Shown piece after piece: positions 7,031 to 16,484 of a DNA stretch of 27,275 bases. Both the position numbers and the translations under genes were made by a program. Location: positions 1-27,275 of the forward strand of contig JBHHXH010000033.1 of NCBI GenBank assembly GCA_046756925.1, written 5' to 3'. Below the pieces are notes generated by a model. The model saw nothing but the letters and a program-made list of their open reading frames with translations. It was not told where the DNA came from and did not search any database. Source of the stretch: JAJDBU01 sp046756925 (lineage in GTDB: Bacteria; Nitrospirota; Nitrospiria; SBBL01; JAADHI01). Position 1 is the stretch's first letter; each line of letters begins with the position of its first letter.

Positions 7031-7786
7031 ATGAAGATGCAAAACAGCGGCTATCTGGCCCGCTTCCGCTTTTACGAAGGGCTGAACGATTTTCTTCCTT
7101 TTGATCAGCGGAAAAAGGAACTGGCCCATTCGTTTCGCGGGGCGCCGGCGATAAAAGATCCGATCGAAGCATTGGGGGTGCCGCATACCGAAATCGATCT
7201 TATCCTGGTCAATGGCGCATCGGTCGGCTTTGCCTATGGCTTGCGGCATGGAGACCGGGTGTCCGTGTACCCGCGGCTCAAGTGCTTTGGCAACGGTCCG
7301 TTCGTCGAACTTCGTGATGCAGCCCTGCGCAAAGACGCCTTTATTCTGGATGTGCATTTGGGGAAACTGGCCGGTACGCTGCGTTTCTTGGGCTTCGATA
7401 TTCGATACGAAAATAGTTACGCCGATCCTGAAATCGCGCGGATCGCCGTCGATGAAAAGCGCATCGTCTTAACACGGGACAGGCGTCTGTTGTTTCGCAA
7501 GGCGATTACGCACGCCTATTTCCTCCGCTCAAGCGACCCGGATCGGCAACTGATTGAAGTATTCGATCGATACGATCTATATTCTCGGATCAAGCCGTAT
7601 CATCGATGTCGGCTCTGTAACGGCAAGATCGTAGAAGTCGGCAAACAGGAAGTGTTCGATCGCTTGGAACCGAAGACGGTTTTATATTACGATCGATTTT
7701 ATCGTTGCGAACAATGCCGAAAGATCTACTGGAAGGGTTCTCATTACGGACGTATTAAAAAACACCTGGGTGATCTCTTGGCGTGA
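7031..7786 (+). CDS. Ubiquitin-like/Mut7-C RNAse-domain protein
   Basis: This protein of 251 aa combines an N-terminal ThiS/ubiquitin-like fold (about 1-85, starting FRFYEGLNDFLP) with a C-terminal Mut7-C domain. That domain is a PIN-like RNAse domain with a zinc ribbon. Visible features are the acidic start ILDVHLGKLAG (D107), VLTRDRRLL (around 146-154), and two CxxC pairs (C193/C196 and C226/C229) before WKGSH. The family is named from the C-terminus of eukaryotic Mut-7 exonucleases; its bacterial role is not established. I chose the ATG at 7031 because the Ub-like fold begins right after it. In-frame ATGs at 7001 and 7019 would add 10 or 4 residues. It is divergent from the preceding gene. 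Confidence 0.8.
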   Translation: MKMQNSGYLARFRFYEGLNDFLPFDQRKKELAHSFRGAPAIKDPIEALGVPHTEIDLILVNGASVGFAYGLRHGDRVSVYPRLKCFGNGPFVELRDAALRKDAFILDVHLGKLAGTLRFLGFDIRYENSYADPEIARIAVDEKRIVLTRDRRLLFRKAITHAYFLRSSDPDRQLIEVFDRYDLYSRIKPYHRCRLCNGKIVEVGKQEVFDRLEPKTVLYYDRFYRCEQCRKIYWKGSHYGRIKKHLGDLLA

Positions 7787-8105
7787 AGGACTCGTCCATG
7801 TCCCATGCCGAAATTCGCTGTAGCGCCGGTCCGGTTGCCTTTTAGGAAACGTTGACGAAGGAACAAAACCAAGCAGCACATCTTTGCCTCAAAATGGGAC
7901 GATTCGGGACTTGCATCATGTTTCAAACGAATGCGTGCGAGGGGGCCGCGACCCATGGGACAAGGTCTTGTCGCCCGTGATTTGGGTCATGTGCGTCAAA
8001 AGCAAGCGGATCTAAAAACATTGGATCAAGGGTTTGGACTTGATTTTGGGGGATGTTGCGGCATGCGGCGGCTTGTTCTCTCGCAATGCGTATGGCTCGG
8101 TGTCT
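7787..8105. other. Gene-poor stretch between convergent genes
   Basis: About 320 bp separate the Mut7-C gene and clpS, which converge here. A plus-strand frame (7931-8197) is open but lacks a Shine-Dalgarno, has no recognisable domain and runs antisense into clpS. I see no clear terminator hairpin, RNA gene or repeat. It may be decayed sequence. Confidence 0.5.
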
Positions 8106-8456
8106 CTAATTTGCCGCTTCGATCAGGGCCGACATGGAACCTTTGCAGTGTGGAATGGACGGGTCCGCGCCGTAAGATTGGATCTGGTCGCGTTTGAGCT
8201 CCGCTTGCTCCTTGTGGGTCGTCAGCACGATGACCCGCCCGATCGCATCCACTTCAAGGGCCATCCTGTAAGCGACCTCCTGGCTGTGTCCGAAGAGTTG
8301 ACCGAGCATTTGAATAACATATTCGTAACTGTGATCGTCATCGTTGAGTAAAACCACATGGTAGGGAGGAATTACCAAGGGCGATTTTTCGCCTTTTGTG
8401 ATTTGGACGACTTTTTTTTGGGGTTCTGTTTTTATTTTTAAGTCAAGACGATGCAT
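8106..8456 (-). CDS. clpS: ClpS-like adaptor for the Clp protease (divergent subfamily)
   Basis: This 116-aa protein carries the ClpS core at about 30-97, starting PPYHVVLLNDDDHSYEYV. ClpS binds ClpA/ClpC-type unfoldases and delivers substrates with destabilising N-terminal residues (N-degrons). The N-degron pocket motif NDD is present (N38, D39, D40). By alignment to E. coli ClpS from memory, the pocket His66 corresponds to D70 here (LEVDAIGRVIV), and the gatekeeper Met40 to Y44. The segment THKEQAELKRDQI also differs from the E. coli type. It may thus have a different or relaxed residue preference. No clpA lies nearby. It sits 24 nt past the icd terminator hairpin, so its transcription source is unclear. 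Confidence 0.85.
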   Translation of the reverse strand: MHRLDLKIKTEPQKKVVQITKGEKSPLVIPPYHVVLLNDDDHSYEYVIQMLGQLFGHSQEVAYRMALEVDAIGRVIVLTTHKEQAELKRDQIQSYGADPSIPHCKGSMSALIEAAN

Positions 8457-8480
8457 GAAATGAAATCGGGCGGCTTGTGA

Positions 8481-8517
8481 AAAAAGCCCGAGACGGAAGA
8501 TCCGTCTCGGGCTTTTT
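8481..8517 (-). terminator. Intrinsic terminator of icd (bidirectional hairpin)
   Basis: A 17-bp perfect stem pairs 8481-8497 with 8501-8517 around an AGA loop. The core is GCCCGAGACGGA, with A-runs and T-runs at its feet, so it can terminate on either strand. On the minus strand it lies 22 nt past the icd stop, just ahead of clpS. Confidence 0.9.
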
Positions 8518-8539
8518 GGGTTCTGCGGTCTTTGGTAAT

Positions 8540-10768
<2,229 letters not shown>

Positions 10769-10808
10769 ACATTTTCCTCTGTGATTGGATTTGGGTTTTT
10801 ATAAGAAA

Positions 10809-10838
10809 CTAGTAATGTATTGATCGGTTTCTTGTCAA
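10809..10838 (-). promoter_or_regulatory. Candidate icd promoter
   Basis: On the minus strand a perfect TTGACA -35 box (10833-10838) is followed after 18 bp by TACTAG (10809-10814), a weak -10. The leader to the icd ATG would be about 35 nt and includes the AGAGGA ribosome-binding site. Confidence 0.4.
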
Positions 10839-10965
10839 CTGTTTCTTTTCAAAAACCACCGCTTTCGCCTTGGGTCAAGGGGACGACGGCCATGTCTGGG
10901 AGGTATCCCCCACACTTGTTTCGCATCCGTCGGGTTGACTATTTAATGACGATAATGAGTATTTC

Positions 10966-12084
10966 TCAGTCAATCATCTTGCTCAATCCAATCCAGGTGC
11001 CGAACCATTTGTTTCCTTTGTCATCGAAGGCGATCGAAAAAACGTCGTTGTGTAGCAGGCCGTCCGCCGTGGTGTAGGTGGTCCACGTTGTACCGTCAAA
11101 ACGGGTGACGCCCCCGTCGGTACCGGCCCAAAGGTTTCCCTCCGGATCGATCTCCACCACCTTTACAAAATTCCCGCCGATGGTCCCATGACCGGCCGTA
11201 TAGTTTGTCCAGCTTCGTCCGTCAAAACGGGTAAGCCCCGTGCCGTAAGTCGCAATCCATTTAACGTTTTGACGATCCACGGCGATGTCGAGCACATAGT
11301 TTGGATTGCCCATGCGGTTTCCTTTGTTCCGCTGCTCATGATGTCCGGCGTCGGGGTAGTCCTCGGATGATGCATCCAGTGATTTTTGTCCGAAGGCCGC
11401 ACCGAGGCCGTCTCGATGCGTATAGCCCTTCCACCTTGTGCCGTCGAAGCTGTTCAGGCCGCCTTCGGTTCCAAACCAATAGAGGCCGTTCCGATCCTTC
11501 GCGATCGCGTAGACCCACTTATCGAGGAGCCCATCCGATTCCGTGTAAGTCACGAAGGATGCGCCGTCGAAGTGACTCAGGCCCTTCCAGGTGGCAATCC
11601 AAGCGCTTGCGTCCGTATCGAAAAAAATGTCATACACCCAAAGGTCTCCAAGCCCGGTCCCATTGGGATAGATGACCCAAGATGCGTCGTAGTCGATCTT
11701 TCCGCCCCCGTAGGGTGTAAATGTCGTCCAAACGGTTCCGTCAAAACGCGATAGGCCGCCGCCGTAAGTACCCACCCATTTGATGCCGTCGGCATCGACA
11801 GCGATCTTATAGATACCGTTGGACAGCAAGCCATGGGTGGAACGGGTGGTATACACTTGATATTGATCCGGCGTACCGGTATCGTAGCGGATCATCCCGT
11901 TTGAAAGCCCGAGCCACAGGAATCTCCCTTCGAAGGCCAGCGATTTGATGTTTGCGCCGGTTTCGAAGTTGATGAATCGCGGTGGAAAGCGTGTTTTAGG
12001 CGGTGTGGGTCGCGTCGTGGGGGAGGCGATGCATCCGGACAGGTAACACGTTAATATTATGAAAGAAAGGACGTGACTTCTCAA
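10966..12084 (-). CDS. Beta-propeller lipoprotein (two-component-regulator propeller repeats)
   Basis: This protein of about 372 aa is made almost entirely of propeller repeats like those in the sensor domains of hybrid two-component regulators. Repeat hallmarks are WVGTYGGGLSRFDG, WIATWKGLSHFDG, WFGTEGGLNSFDG, WIATYGTGLTRFDG and WAGTDGGVTRFDG, each followed by a W..YT strand and often DGLL. No kinase or transmembrane domain follows, so it is a free-standing propeller. I place the start at the TTG at 12084: it has an AAGG ribosome-binding site and gives a compact lipoprotein signal ending LSGC (Cys18). The longer frame would begin with a TTG at 12147, abutting the tRNA gene and with no ribosome-binding site. 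It is probably anchored at the cell envelope; its ligand is unknown. Confidence 0.75.
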   Translation of the reverse strand: MRSHVLSFIILTCYLSGCIASPTTRPTPPKTRFPPRFINFETGANIKSLAFEGRFLWLGLSNGMIRYDTGTPDQYQVYTTRSTHGLLSNGIYKIAVDADGIKWVGTYGGGLSRFDGTVWTTFTPYGGGKIDYDASWVIYPNGTGLGDLWVYDIFFDTDASAWIATWKGLSHFDGASFVTYTESDGLLDKWVYAIAKDRNGLYWFGTEGGLNSFDGTRWKGYTHRDGLGAAFGQKSLDASSEDYPDAGHHEQRNKGNRMGNPNYVLDIAVDRQNVKWIATYGTGLTRFDGRSWTNYTAGHGTIGGNFVKVVEIDPEGNLWAGTDGGVTRFDGTTWTTYTTADGLLHNDVFSIAFDDKGNKWFGTWIGLSKMID

Positions 12085-12114
12085 TTGACAAACCTTGATG
12101 TTAAAGAGTATTCT
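12085..12114 (+). promoter_or_regulatory. Promoter for tRNA-Val (and tRNA-Asp)
   Basis: A perfect TTGACA -35 (12085-12090) and a TATTCT -10 (12109-12114) are 18 bp apart. Transcription would start near 12121, about 27 nt before the mature tRNA-Val. The -35 box directly abuts the proposed start of the divergent propeller gene. Confidence 0.6.
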
Positions 12115-12147
12115 ACAGGGCGGTGCACCGTATTTCAAGCTGTTCAA

Positions 12148-12220
12148 GGGCGGATAGCTCAGTTGGGAGAGCGTCGGCCTTACAAGCCGAAGGTCACAGG
12201 TTCGATCCCTGTTCCGCCTA
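12148..12220 (+). tRNA. tRNA-Val, anticodon TAC
   Basis: A full cloverleaf is seen: acceptor GGGCGGA paired with TCCGCCT (G:T at the first pair), D-stem GCTC/GAGC, anticodon stem TCGGC/GCCGA with loop CTTACAA, and T-arm ACAGG-TTCGATC-CCTGT. The discriminator is A at 12220. The next bases are CCG, so CCA is not encoded and must be added after transcription. Confidence 0.95.
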
Positions 12221-12259
12221 CCGATGGGTGGAGAGAGATCGATTGAAGTTCAATTTTGC

Positions 12260-12336
<77 letters not shown>

Positions 12337-12338
12337 GT

Positions 12339-12367
12339 TTGATATGACCCGCATGCTCTTCTAATTT
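12339..12367 (+). promoter_or_regulatory. Candidate tolQ promoter
   Basis: TTGATA (12339-12344, 5/6 match) and TAATTT (12362-12367, weak) are 17 bp apart, starting just after the tRNA-Asp CCA. The leader to tolQ would be about 30 nt. Read-through from the tRNA promoter is the alternative. Confidence 0.35.
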
Positions 12368-12403
12368 AGGGCAGGCCCCCAATTTGTAGAAAGACCCAAC
12401 CAC

Positions 12404-13120
12404 TTGGATTCCGTACTCGATTCTTCTCTTATAAACCTGTTCTTATCCGCCGGAATCGTCGCCAAGCTCGTTCTCGGGACGCTGCTGTTGGCTTCCATTG
12501 CTTCTTGGGCGATTATTCTTTATAAGTGGGTGGCTTTCCGGCGCGTGGGCACGGAAAACCGCCGGTTCCTTGCGCTTTTTTCGAGGGCGGAGCACTTGGA
12601 GGATATCCAGGCAAAAGCCTTGAAACGCAATAGCGGTCCCTTGGCAATCCTTCTGAGTGTTGCACTCGAAAAGGTCGATACCTTGCTTTCAGGACCCATG
12701 GCCGATTCGACCGGCAACGGGACGGGGGGCTTGCGCTTGTCGGCAATCGAGCGCAGTATCCAAGGGGCGGTGCAAGACGAAATCAGTCATCAGGAACGTT
12801 ACCTGCATCTGCTTGCCACGATTGGAAATACAGCCCCTTTTATCGGTCTATTTGGAACGGTGTGGGGCATCATGGGGGCTTTTCAAGAGATTGGCCGGCA
12901 GGGGTCCGCCAACATCGCAGTCGTGGCGCCTGGGGTTGCAGAGGCCTTGATCAATACGGCTGCGGGACTCTTTGTCGCTATTCCGGCGGCCGTCGGATAT
13001 AATTTATTTATCCACAGAATCAGGAAAATGCATGTTCAGCTTGATGTTTTTTCTTCAGAGGTGTTGAGCTTGGTGGAAGAAAAAATGGTCAGCCAAGCGC
13101 TTGAGCAGAAAGTGAGGTAG
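12404..13120 (+). CDS. tolQ: TolQ/ExbB-family proton channel protein
   Basis: This 238-aa inner-membrane protein forms, with TolR, the proton-driven motor that energises TolA. The layout is typical: a first membrane helix at about 14-37, a large cytoplasmic loop, and two further helices around GNTAPFIGLFGTVWGIMGAF and PGVAEALINTAAGLFVAIPA, which are the family signature. The only start codon after the upstream in-frame stop that keeps the first helix is TTG at 12404; its ribosome-binding site is weak. The neighbours tolR, tolA-like, tolB and pal show that this is TolQ rather than ExbB. Confidence 0.93.
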   Translation: MDSVLDSSLINLFLSAGIVAKLVLGTLLLASIASWAIILYKWVAFRRVGTENRRFLALFSRAEHLEDIQAKALKRNSGPLAILLSVALEKVDTLLSGPMADSTGNGTGGLRLSAIERSIQGAVQDEISHQERYLHLLATIGNTAPFIGLFGTVWGIMGAFQEIGRQGSANIAVVAPGVAEALINTAAGLFVAIPAAVGYNLFIHRIRKMHVQLDVFSSEVLSLVEEKMVSQALEQKVR

Positions 13121-13126
13121 CGCAGG

Positions 13127-13534
13127 ATGATGTCGTCAAACAAACAAGGCGAAATGATGTCCGAGATCAATATTATTCCGCTCGTCGATGTCGTCCTTGT
13201 CCTGCTGATCGTTTTTATGGTGACGGCGCCTCTTTTATATCGCGGCATGGATATCAAGCTCCCAAAAGCCGCAACGAATAACATTCAAGCAACCGAAAGA
13301 AAAGTGTTGACCGTCGAAAGAAATCAAACGGTGCATCTCGACAAAGAAGAGATCGGCCTGGCCCGTTTGGAAGAACGGCTTCGACAGTTGAAGGGGGCGT
13401 CCCCCGAAGTCTCGCTCTACCTACGTGCCGATCGTGATGTTCCCTATGGCACGGTGGTCCATGTGATGGATTTAATCAAGCGCGCTGGTATCGTGAAACT
13501 CGGCATTGTGACAGAACCGCTTTCTATAAAATAA
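13127..13534 (+). CDS. tolR: TolR/ExbD-family protein
   Basis: This 135-aa protein has one N-terminal membrane helix (about 18-40, NIIPLVDVVLVLLIVFMV) and a periplasmic domain. The membrane Asp needed for proton flow is D21 (PLVDVV). The C-terminal part (YLRADRDVPYGTVVHVMDLIKRAGI) is the conserved ExbD/TolR periplasmic fold. It begins 6 nt after tolQ; a GAGG overlapping the tolQ end and an AGG close to the start support coupling. A second ATG immediately follows, so the start could be 3 nt later. Confidence 0.94.
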   Translation: MMSSNKQGEMMSEINIIPLVDVVLVLLIVFMVTAPLLYRGMDIKLPKAATNNIQATERKVLTVERNQTVHLDKEEIGLARLEERLRQLKGASPEVSLYLRADRDVPYGTVVHVMDLIKRAGIVKLGIVTEPLSIK

Positions 13535-13679
13535 CTCCAAATGGATGTATCGAATTATCCTCATAAGTGATTTTTCCTTCCTGTTTACACCCATCAAAGG
13601 TTGAAACGCGCGCGATATCTTTGGCTTGTCTTACCCAAAAACTAGCCGCCCGTTCGGATTTTGAGATAAAATAGGAATC

Positions 13680-13760
13680 ATGGTCACCAACGAGTACGAA
13701 CACCTCCAACTTAATCTCTCGGTTTTATTAGGGTTTGTGTTGTTGGAGGGGATGCGATGA
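13680..13760 (+). CDS. Possible 26-codon leader ORF before the tolA-like gene
   Basis: An ATG at 13680 with AGGA only 3 nt upstream opens a 26-aa frame with a hydrophobic C-terminal half (LSVLLGFVLLEG). It ends in a TGA that overlaps the tolA-like ATG (ATGA at 13757-13760). Translation of this ORF would pass through the hairpin at 13703-13749 and open the tolA-like ribosome-binding site. It could be a coupling leader peptide or chance. Confidence 0.3.
   Translation: MVTNEYEHLQLNLSVLLGFVLLEGMR
13703..13749 (+). promoter_or_regulatory. Hairpin that pairs with the tolA-like Shine-Dalgarno
   Basis: CCTCCAAC (13703-13710) is perfectly complementary to GTTGGAGG (13742-13749). The right arm contains the GGAGG ribosome-binding site of the gene starting at 13757. 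In RNA this 8-bp stem with a 31-nt loop would hide the site. Confidence 0.45.
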
Positions 13761-15037
13761 CGGCTTTAAAGACAACTTGGGGCACTGTAAGCGGTCATTT
13801 CGGCCGACGGCTAAACGGGCTTTCAAAAATGATGGCCTTATCGCTCTGCTTGCACCTGTTTTTTTTCGCGTTTCTGATTTTTAATCAACTTTTCTGGAAG
13901 TTTCGCACACCCGCCCTACAGGGATTTCAAGTCAACCTCGTTTCACCCGGTCCCGGATTTGGAGGGCCGGGCGGCGGAGGTGGGGGACGCCCCATTGATT
14001 CACCTCAGAAGAAGGGGCCTCCCGGACGGGGCAAAACGGTGTCCAGCGGGGCATCGCGTGGACCGAAGAAATCGCCGGTTGTCAATCCCCCCCGGGAAAA
14101 AGATAAAGGCGCCGCCGACATACCGGCGCTCGCTTCGGGAAAATCGAGAAGCATTCAGTCGTCTTCAAAACCTGTATCGGCTTCAAGCCCCCCACCCAAA
14201 GCACAAAAACTTCCTGCGGGACCACCGGTCGTAGAAAAAGATGATCCGGAGCGATTGGGAGAGTGGTGGAAAAAACAAACCAAGGCATTAAAACGTCCAC
14301 TGGCAAGCCCCAGCAGTAAAGTAACAGCGCCTCAGCCGCCCCCCAAACGGACGGCAAAAATTGATATCGAGCGGAGGCAAGTCATTGTTCCTCCGCTCAA
14401 CCCATCGATCCAGGGCCCACAAAAGCAAGTTCCCACCGGCGGATCGGAATCCATACAGGGTGTTTCCAATGGGAAATCCGGGATTTCTTCGGATGCATCC
14501 GAACTTGAAAACTCGGGAGCACCCTCCTCATCATCGGAGGCTTTTTCGCCCGGAGACGGGGCAGAAGGTGGCGGGAATGCCAGCGGAGAGGGGGGCGGAG
14601 ACGGTTTTGGAATGGCGTCCAGCGGTCCGGCCGGCGGAACGTCGATCATCGGTGCAGGCAGTTTCGGTAGTGGCGGCGGAGGCAGTGGTGGTGGTTTCGG
14701 TAACGGCGGAGGCGGCGGGAGTGGCAGCGGATTGGGATTGGCCGCATTCGAATTTCCGGGATATCTACAGAAAATCGACAATAAAATCCGTTGGCAATGG
14801 GCACCCCCTCCCGTAAAATCCAAAGCGGACAGTCTCGTGCTCCGTTTTACGATTAGAAAGGATGGAAGTATCGATAAACGATCGATCGTGGTTGAAGAGA
14901 GTTCCGGACACGCCTTTTTTGATCAAGCCGCCATCAGAGCGGTTCATGGCGCCCATCCTTTCCCCCCCTTGCCGGACGCATATCAGGAAGACCTGCTGAC
15001 CGTCTATATGAATTTTGTAGTGCAGGAGGCGTCGTAA
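13757..15037 (+). CDS. tolA: TolA-like protein with C-terminal TonB/TolA domain
   Basis: This 426-aa protein has the TolA/TonB layout. A short cytoplasmic tail leads to one membrane helix (about 26-47, MALSLCLHLFFFAFLIFNQLFW), then a long low-complexity periplasmic region, then a TonB_C-type domain (about 335-424) with FTIRKDGSIDKRSIVVEESSG and the AAIRAVHGAHPFPPLP motif. The linker is rich in Gly, Pro and Ser, with Gly runs near 66-78 and 300-325, rather than the long Ala/Lys helix of E. coli TolA. Its position between tolR and tolB makes the TolA role very likely; by sequence it could equally be called TonB. The 222-bp gap before it holds a possible leader ORF and a hairpin covering its GGAGG site. 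Confidence 0.85.
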   Translation: MTALKTTWGTVSGHFGRRLNGLSKMMALSLCLHLFFFAFLIFNQLFWKFRTPALQGFQVNLVSPGPGFGGPGGGGGGRPIDSPQKKGPPGRGKTVSSGASRGPKKSPVVNPPREKDKGAADIPALASGKSRSIQSSSKPVSASSPPPKAQKLPAGPPVVEKDDPERLGEWWKKQTKALKRPLASPSSKVTAPQPPPKRTAKIDIERRQVIVPPLNPSIQGPQKQVPTGGSESIQGVSNGKSGISSDASELENSGAPSSSSEAFSPGDGAEGGGNASGEGGGDGFGMASSGPAGGTSIIGAGSFGSGGGGSGGGFGNGGGGGSGSGLGLAAFEFPGYLQKIDNKIRWQWAPPPVKSKADSLVLRFTIRKDGSIDKRSIVVEESSGHAFFDQAAIRAVHGAHPFPPLPDAYQEDLLTVYMNFVVQEAS

Positions 15038-15039
15038 GC

Positions 15040-16338
15040 ATGCGGAAAAAAGCGGCGTTTATTCTTGTCTTCTTTATGTTTTTCGGCCATTCCAAGGTTT
15101 ATTCCGCAGAGGTGTTCTTGGAGATGAGCCGCTCCGGATTTAGGAAAATACCCATCATGATCGTTCCCTTCCAAGGGGTGGAGGGACAGGAAGGCGCCGC
15201 ATCGATTTTAGAAACCGTCCTTCGAGAGGATATCGAACGGTCCTTTGTTTTCGATCTGATAGGAAAAAACATCATTGGACTGACAAGCACCTCAAGCGCT
15301 TCGCCCGGTCTTGCCGAAATGGCGAAAGCATCGAAGGCCGGCGTCCATGCCTTGGTCTGGGCGAAGCTGTTGGTGAATGAAAAAGAGTGGATTCTTGAGA
15401 GCTATGTCTATGAAACGGCCAAAAAGGAGGAGGTGGTCAGCGTTCGCATTTTCGGACAAAAAAGAACCATGCGTAAGATGGCCCACCGTTTTTCCGATTT
15501 ACTCACACTTCATTTTACGGGAGAAAGGGGTGTTGCCCAAACAAAAATCGCCTATGTCTCGAATCAATCCGGCAATAAGGAAGTTTACATCATGGACTAT
15601 GACGGCGCCAATCAAATGCGTGTGACGAATGAACGCAGCATCGTGTTGTCACCCAAATGGTCTTCCGACGGCAGCAAACTTGTTTATACCTCCTATAGAA
15701 ATGGGAATCCCAATGTTTTTATGTTCGACATGAAAACGGGAGAAAAAAAAGAAATCGTCTCCTTTTCCGGCCTGAATTATTCCGCATCTTGGTCTCCGGT
15801 TGAAGATCGAATCGCCTTCGCCACGACCAAAGACGGCAACTCCGAAATATATACGATCAAGACCGATGGGACGGACCTCAAAAGGCTCACTTTTAATAAA
15901 TCGGATGACTTGTCCCCGACCTGGTCGGCCACGGGGAAACAAATCGCGTTTACATCCGATCGAGGAGGAAGCCCCCAAATCTATATCATGGGGTCGGACG
16001 GCTCAAATGTGCAACGGTTGACTTTTGAAGGAAATTATAATACATCTCCTGTGTGGTCCCCCAAAGGTGATTGGATCGCCTACGCCTGTCGAAATGGAGA
16101 TAGGCGCTTAAAAATCTGTGCAGACAGAGCGGACGGGACACAATCGATCGCGATTACCGAGAGTGGCAAATGGGACGATGAAGCCCCCTCGTGGGGCCTC
16201 AATGGAAGAGAGCTCATCTTCTCGTCAAATCGATTTGGAAATGAACAAATCTTTTCCATCCATTTAGACGGAACGAACATACGCCGCCTCACCACCCATC
16301 CGTCAGATCATATCAGCCCGTCTTGGTCACCGCGTTAG
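15040..16338 (+). CDS. tolB: TolB, periplasmic beta-propeller protein
   Basis: This 432-aa protein has an N-terminal signal peptide (about 1-23, ending VYSA) for export. A TolB N-terminal domain (KIPIMIVPFQGV..., about 35-150) precedes a C-terminal six-bladed propeller built from WSSDGSKLVYTS, WSPVEDRIAFAT, WSATGKQIAFTSDRGG and WSPKGDWIAYAC repeats, each followed by an I..DG.. strand. TolB binds Pal and links it to TolA. The gene starts 2 nt after the tolA-like stop, so they are co-transcribed. The length is that of typical TolB. Confidence 0.96.
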   Translation: MRKKAAFILVFFMFFGHSKVYSAEVFLEMSRSGFRKIPIMIVPFQGVEGQEGAASILETVLREDIERSFVFDLIGKNIIGLTSTSSASPGLAEMAKASKAGVHALVWAKLLVNEKEWILESYVYETAKKEEVVSVRIFGQKRTMRKMAHRFSDLLTLHFTGERGVAQTKIAYVSNQSGNKEVYIMDYDGANQMRVTNERSIVLSPKWSSDGSKLVYTSYRNGNPNVFMFDMKTGEKKEIVSFSGLNYSASWSPVEDRIAFATTKDGNSEIYTIKTDGTDLKRLTFNKSDDLSPTWSATGKQIAFTSDRGGSPQIYIMGSDGSNVQRLTFEGNYNTSPVWSPKGDWIAYACRNGDRRLKICADRADGTQSIAITESGKWDDEAPSWGLNGRELIFSSNRFGNEQIFSIHLDGTNIRRLTTHPSDHISPSWSPR

Positions 16339-16362
16339 CGGGTCAGACGATCTGCAAGTCTT

Positions 16363-16391
16363 ATTACATGGAGCGCCGTATCTGTTATAAT
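16363..16391 (+). promoter_or_regulatory. Internal promoter for pal (extended -10)
   Basis: TATAAT (16386-16391) is a perfect -10 with the extended element TGT directly before it. ATTACA (16363-16368) lies 17 bp upstream as a 4/6 -35. The leader of about 90 nt ends in a strong AAGGAGGAGG site before the ATG at 16485. Confidence 0.65.
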
Positions 16392-16484
16392 GCGTCATTA
16401 TTCGACGGCATCCCGGAAGCCTAAGACCGGATCTAACAAAAAATAGACGACAAAGAAAATAAACGATAAGGAGGAGGAAACTAA

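Noticed and set aside
7931..8197. Plus-strand 88-codon open frame between the Mut7-C gene and clpS
   Set aside because: No Shine-Dalgarno, no recognisable domain, and its last 90 bases run antisense to clpS, which is clearly real.
10820..11077. Plus-strand 85-codon frame between icd and the propeller gene
   Set aside because: No ribosome-binding site and no domain; it overlaps the icd promoter region and the propeller 3' end.
13524..13709. Minus-strand 61-codon frame inside the tol operon
   Set aside because: It needs a TTG start, overlaps the tolR end, and I recognise no family. Kept only as a low-level finding.
14660..14740. Gly-codon repeat tract that looks like a microsatellite
   Set aside because: It is in frame within the tolA-like gene and explained by its Gly-rich linker.
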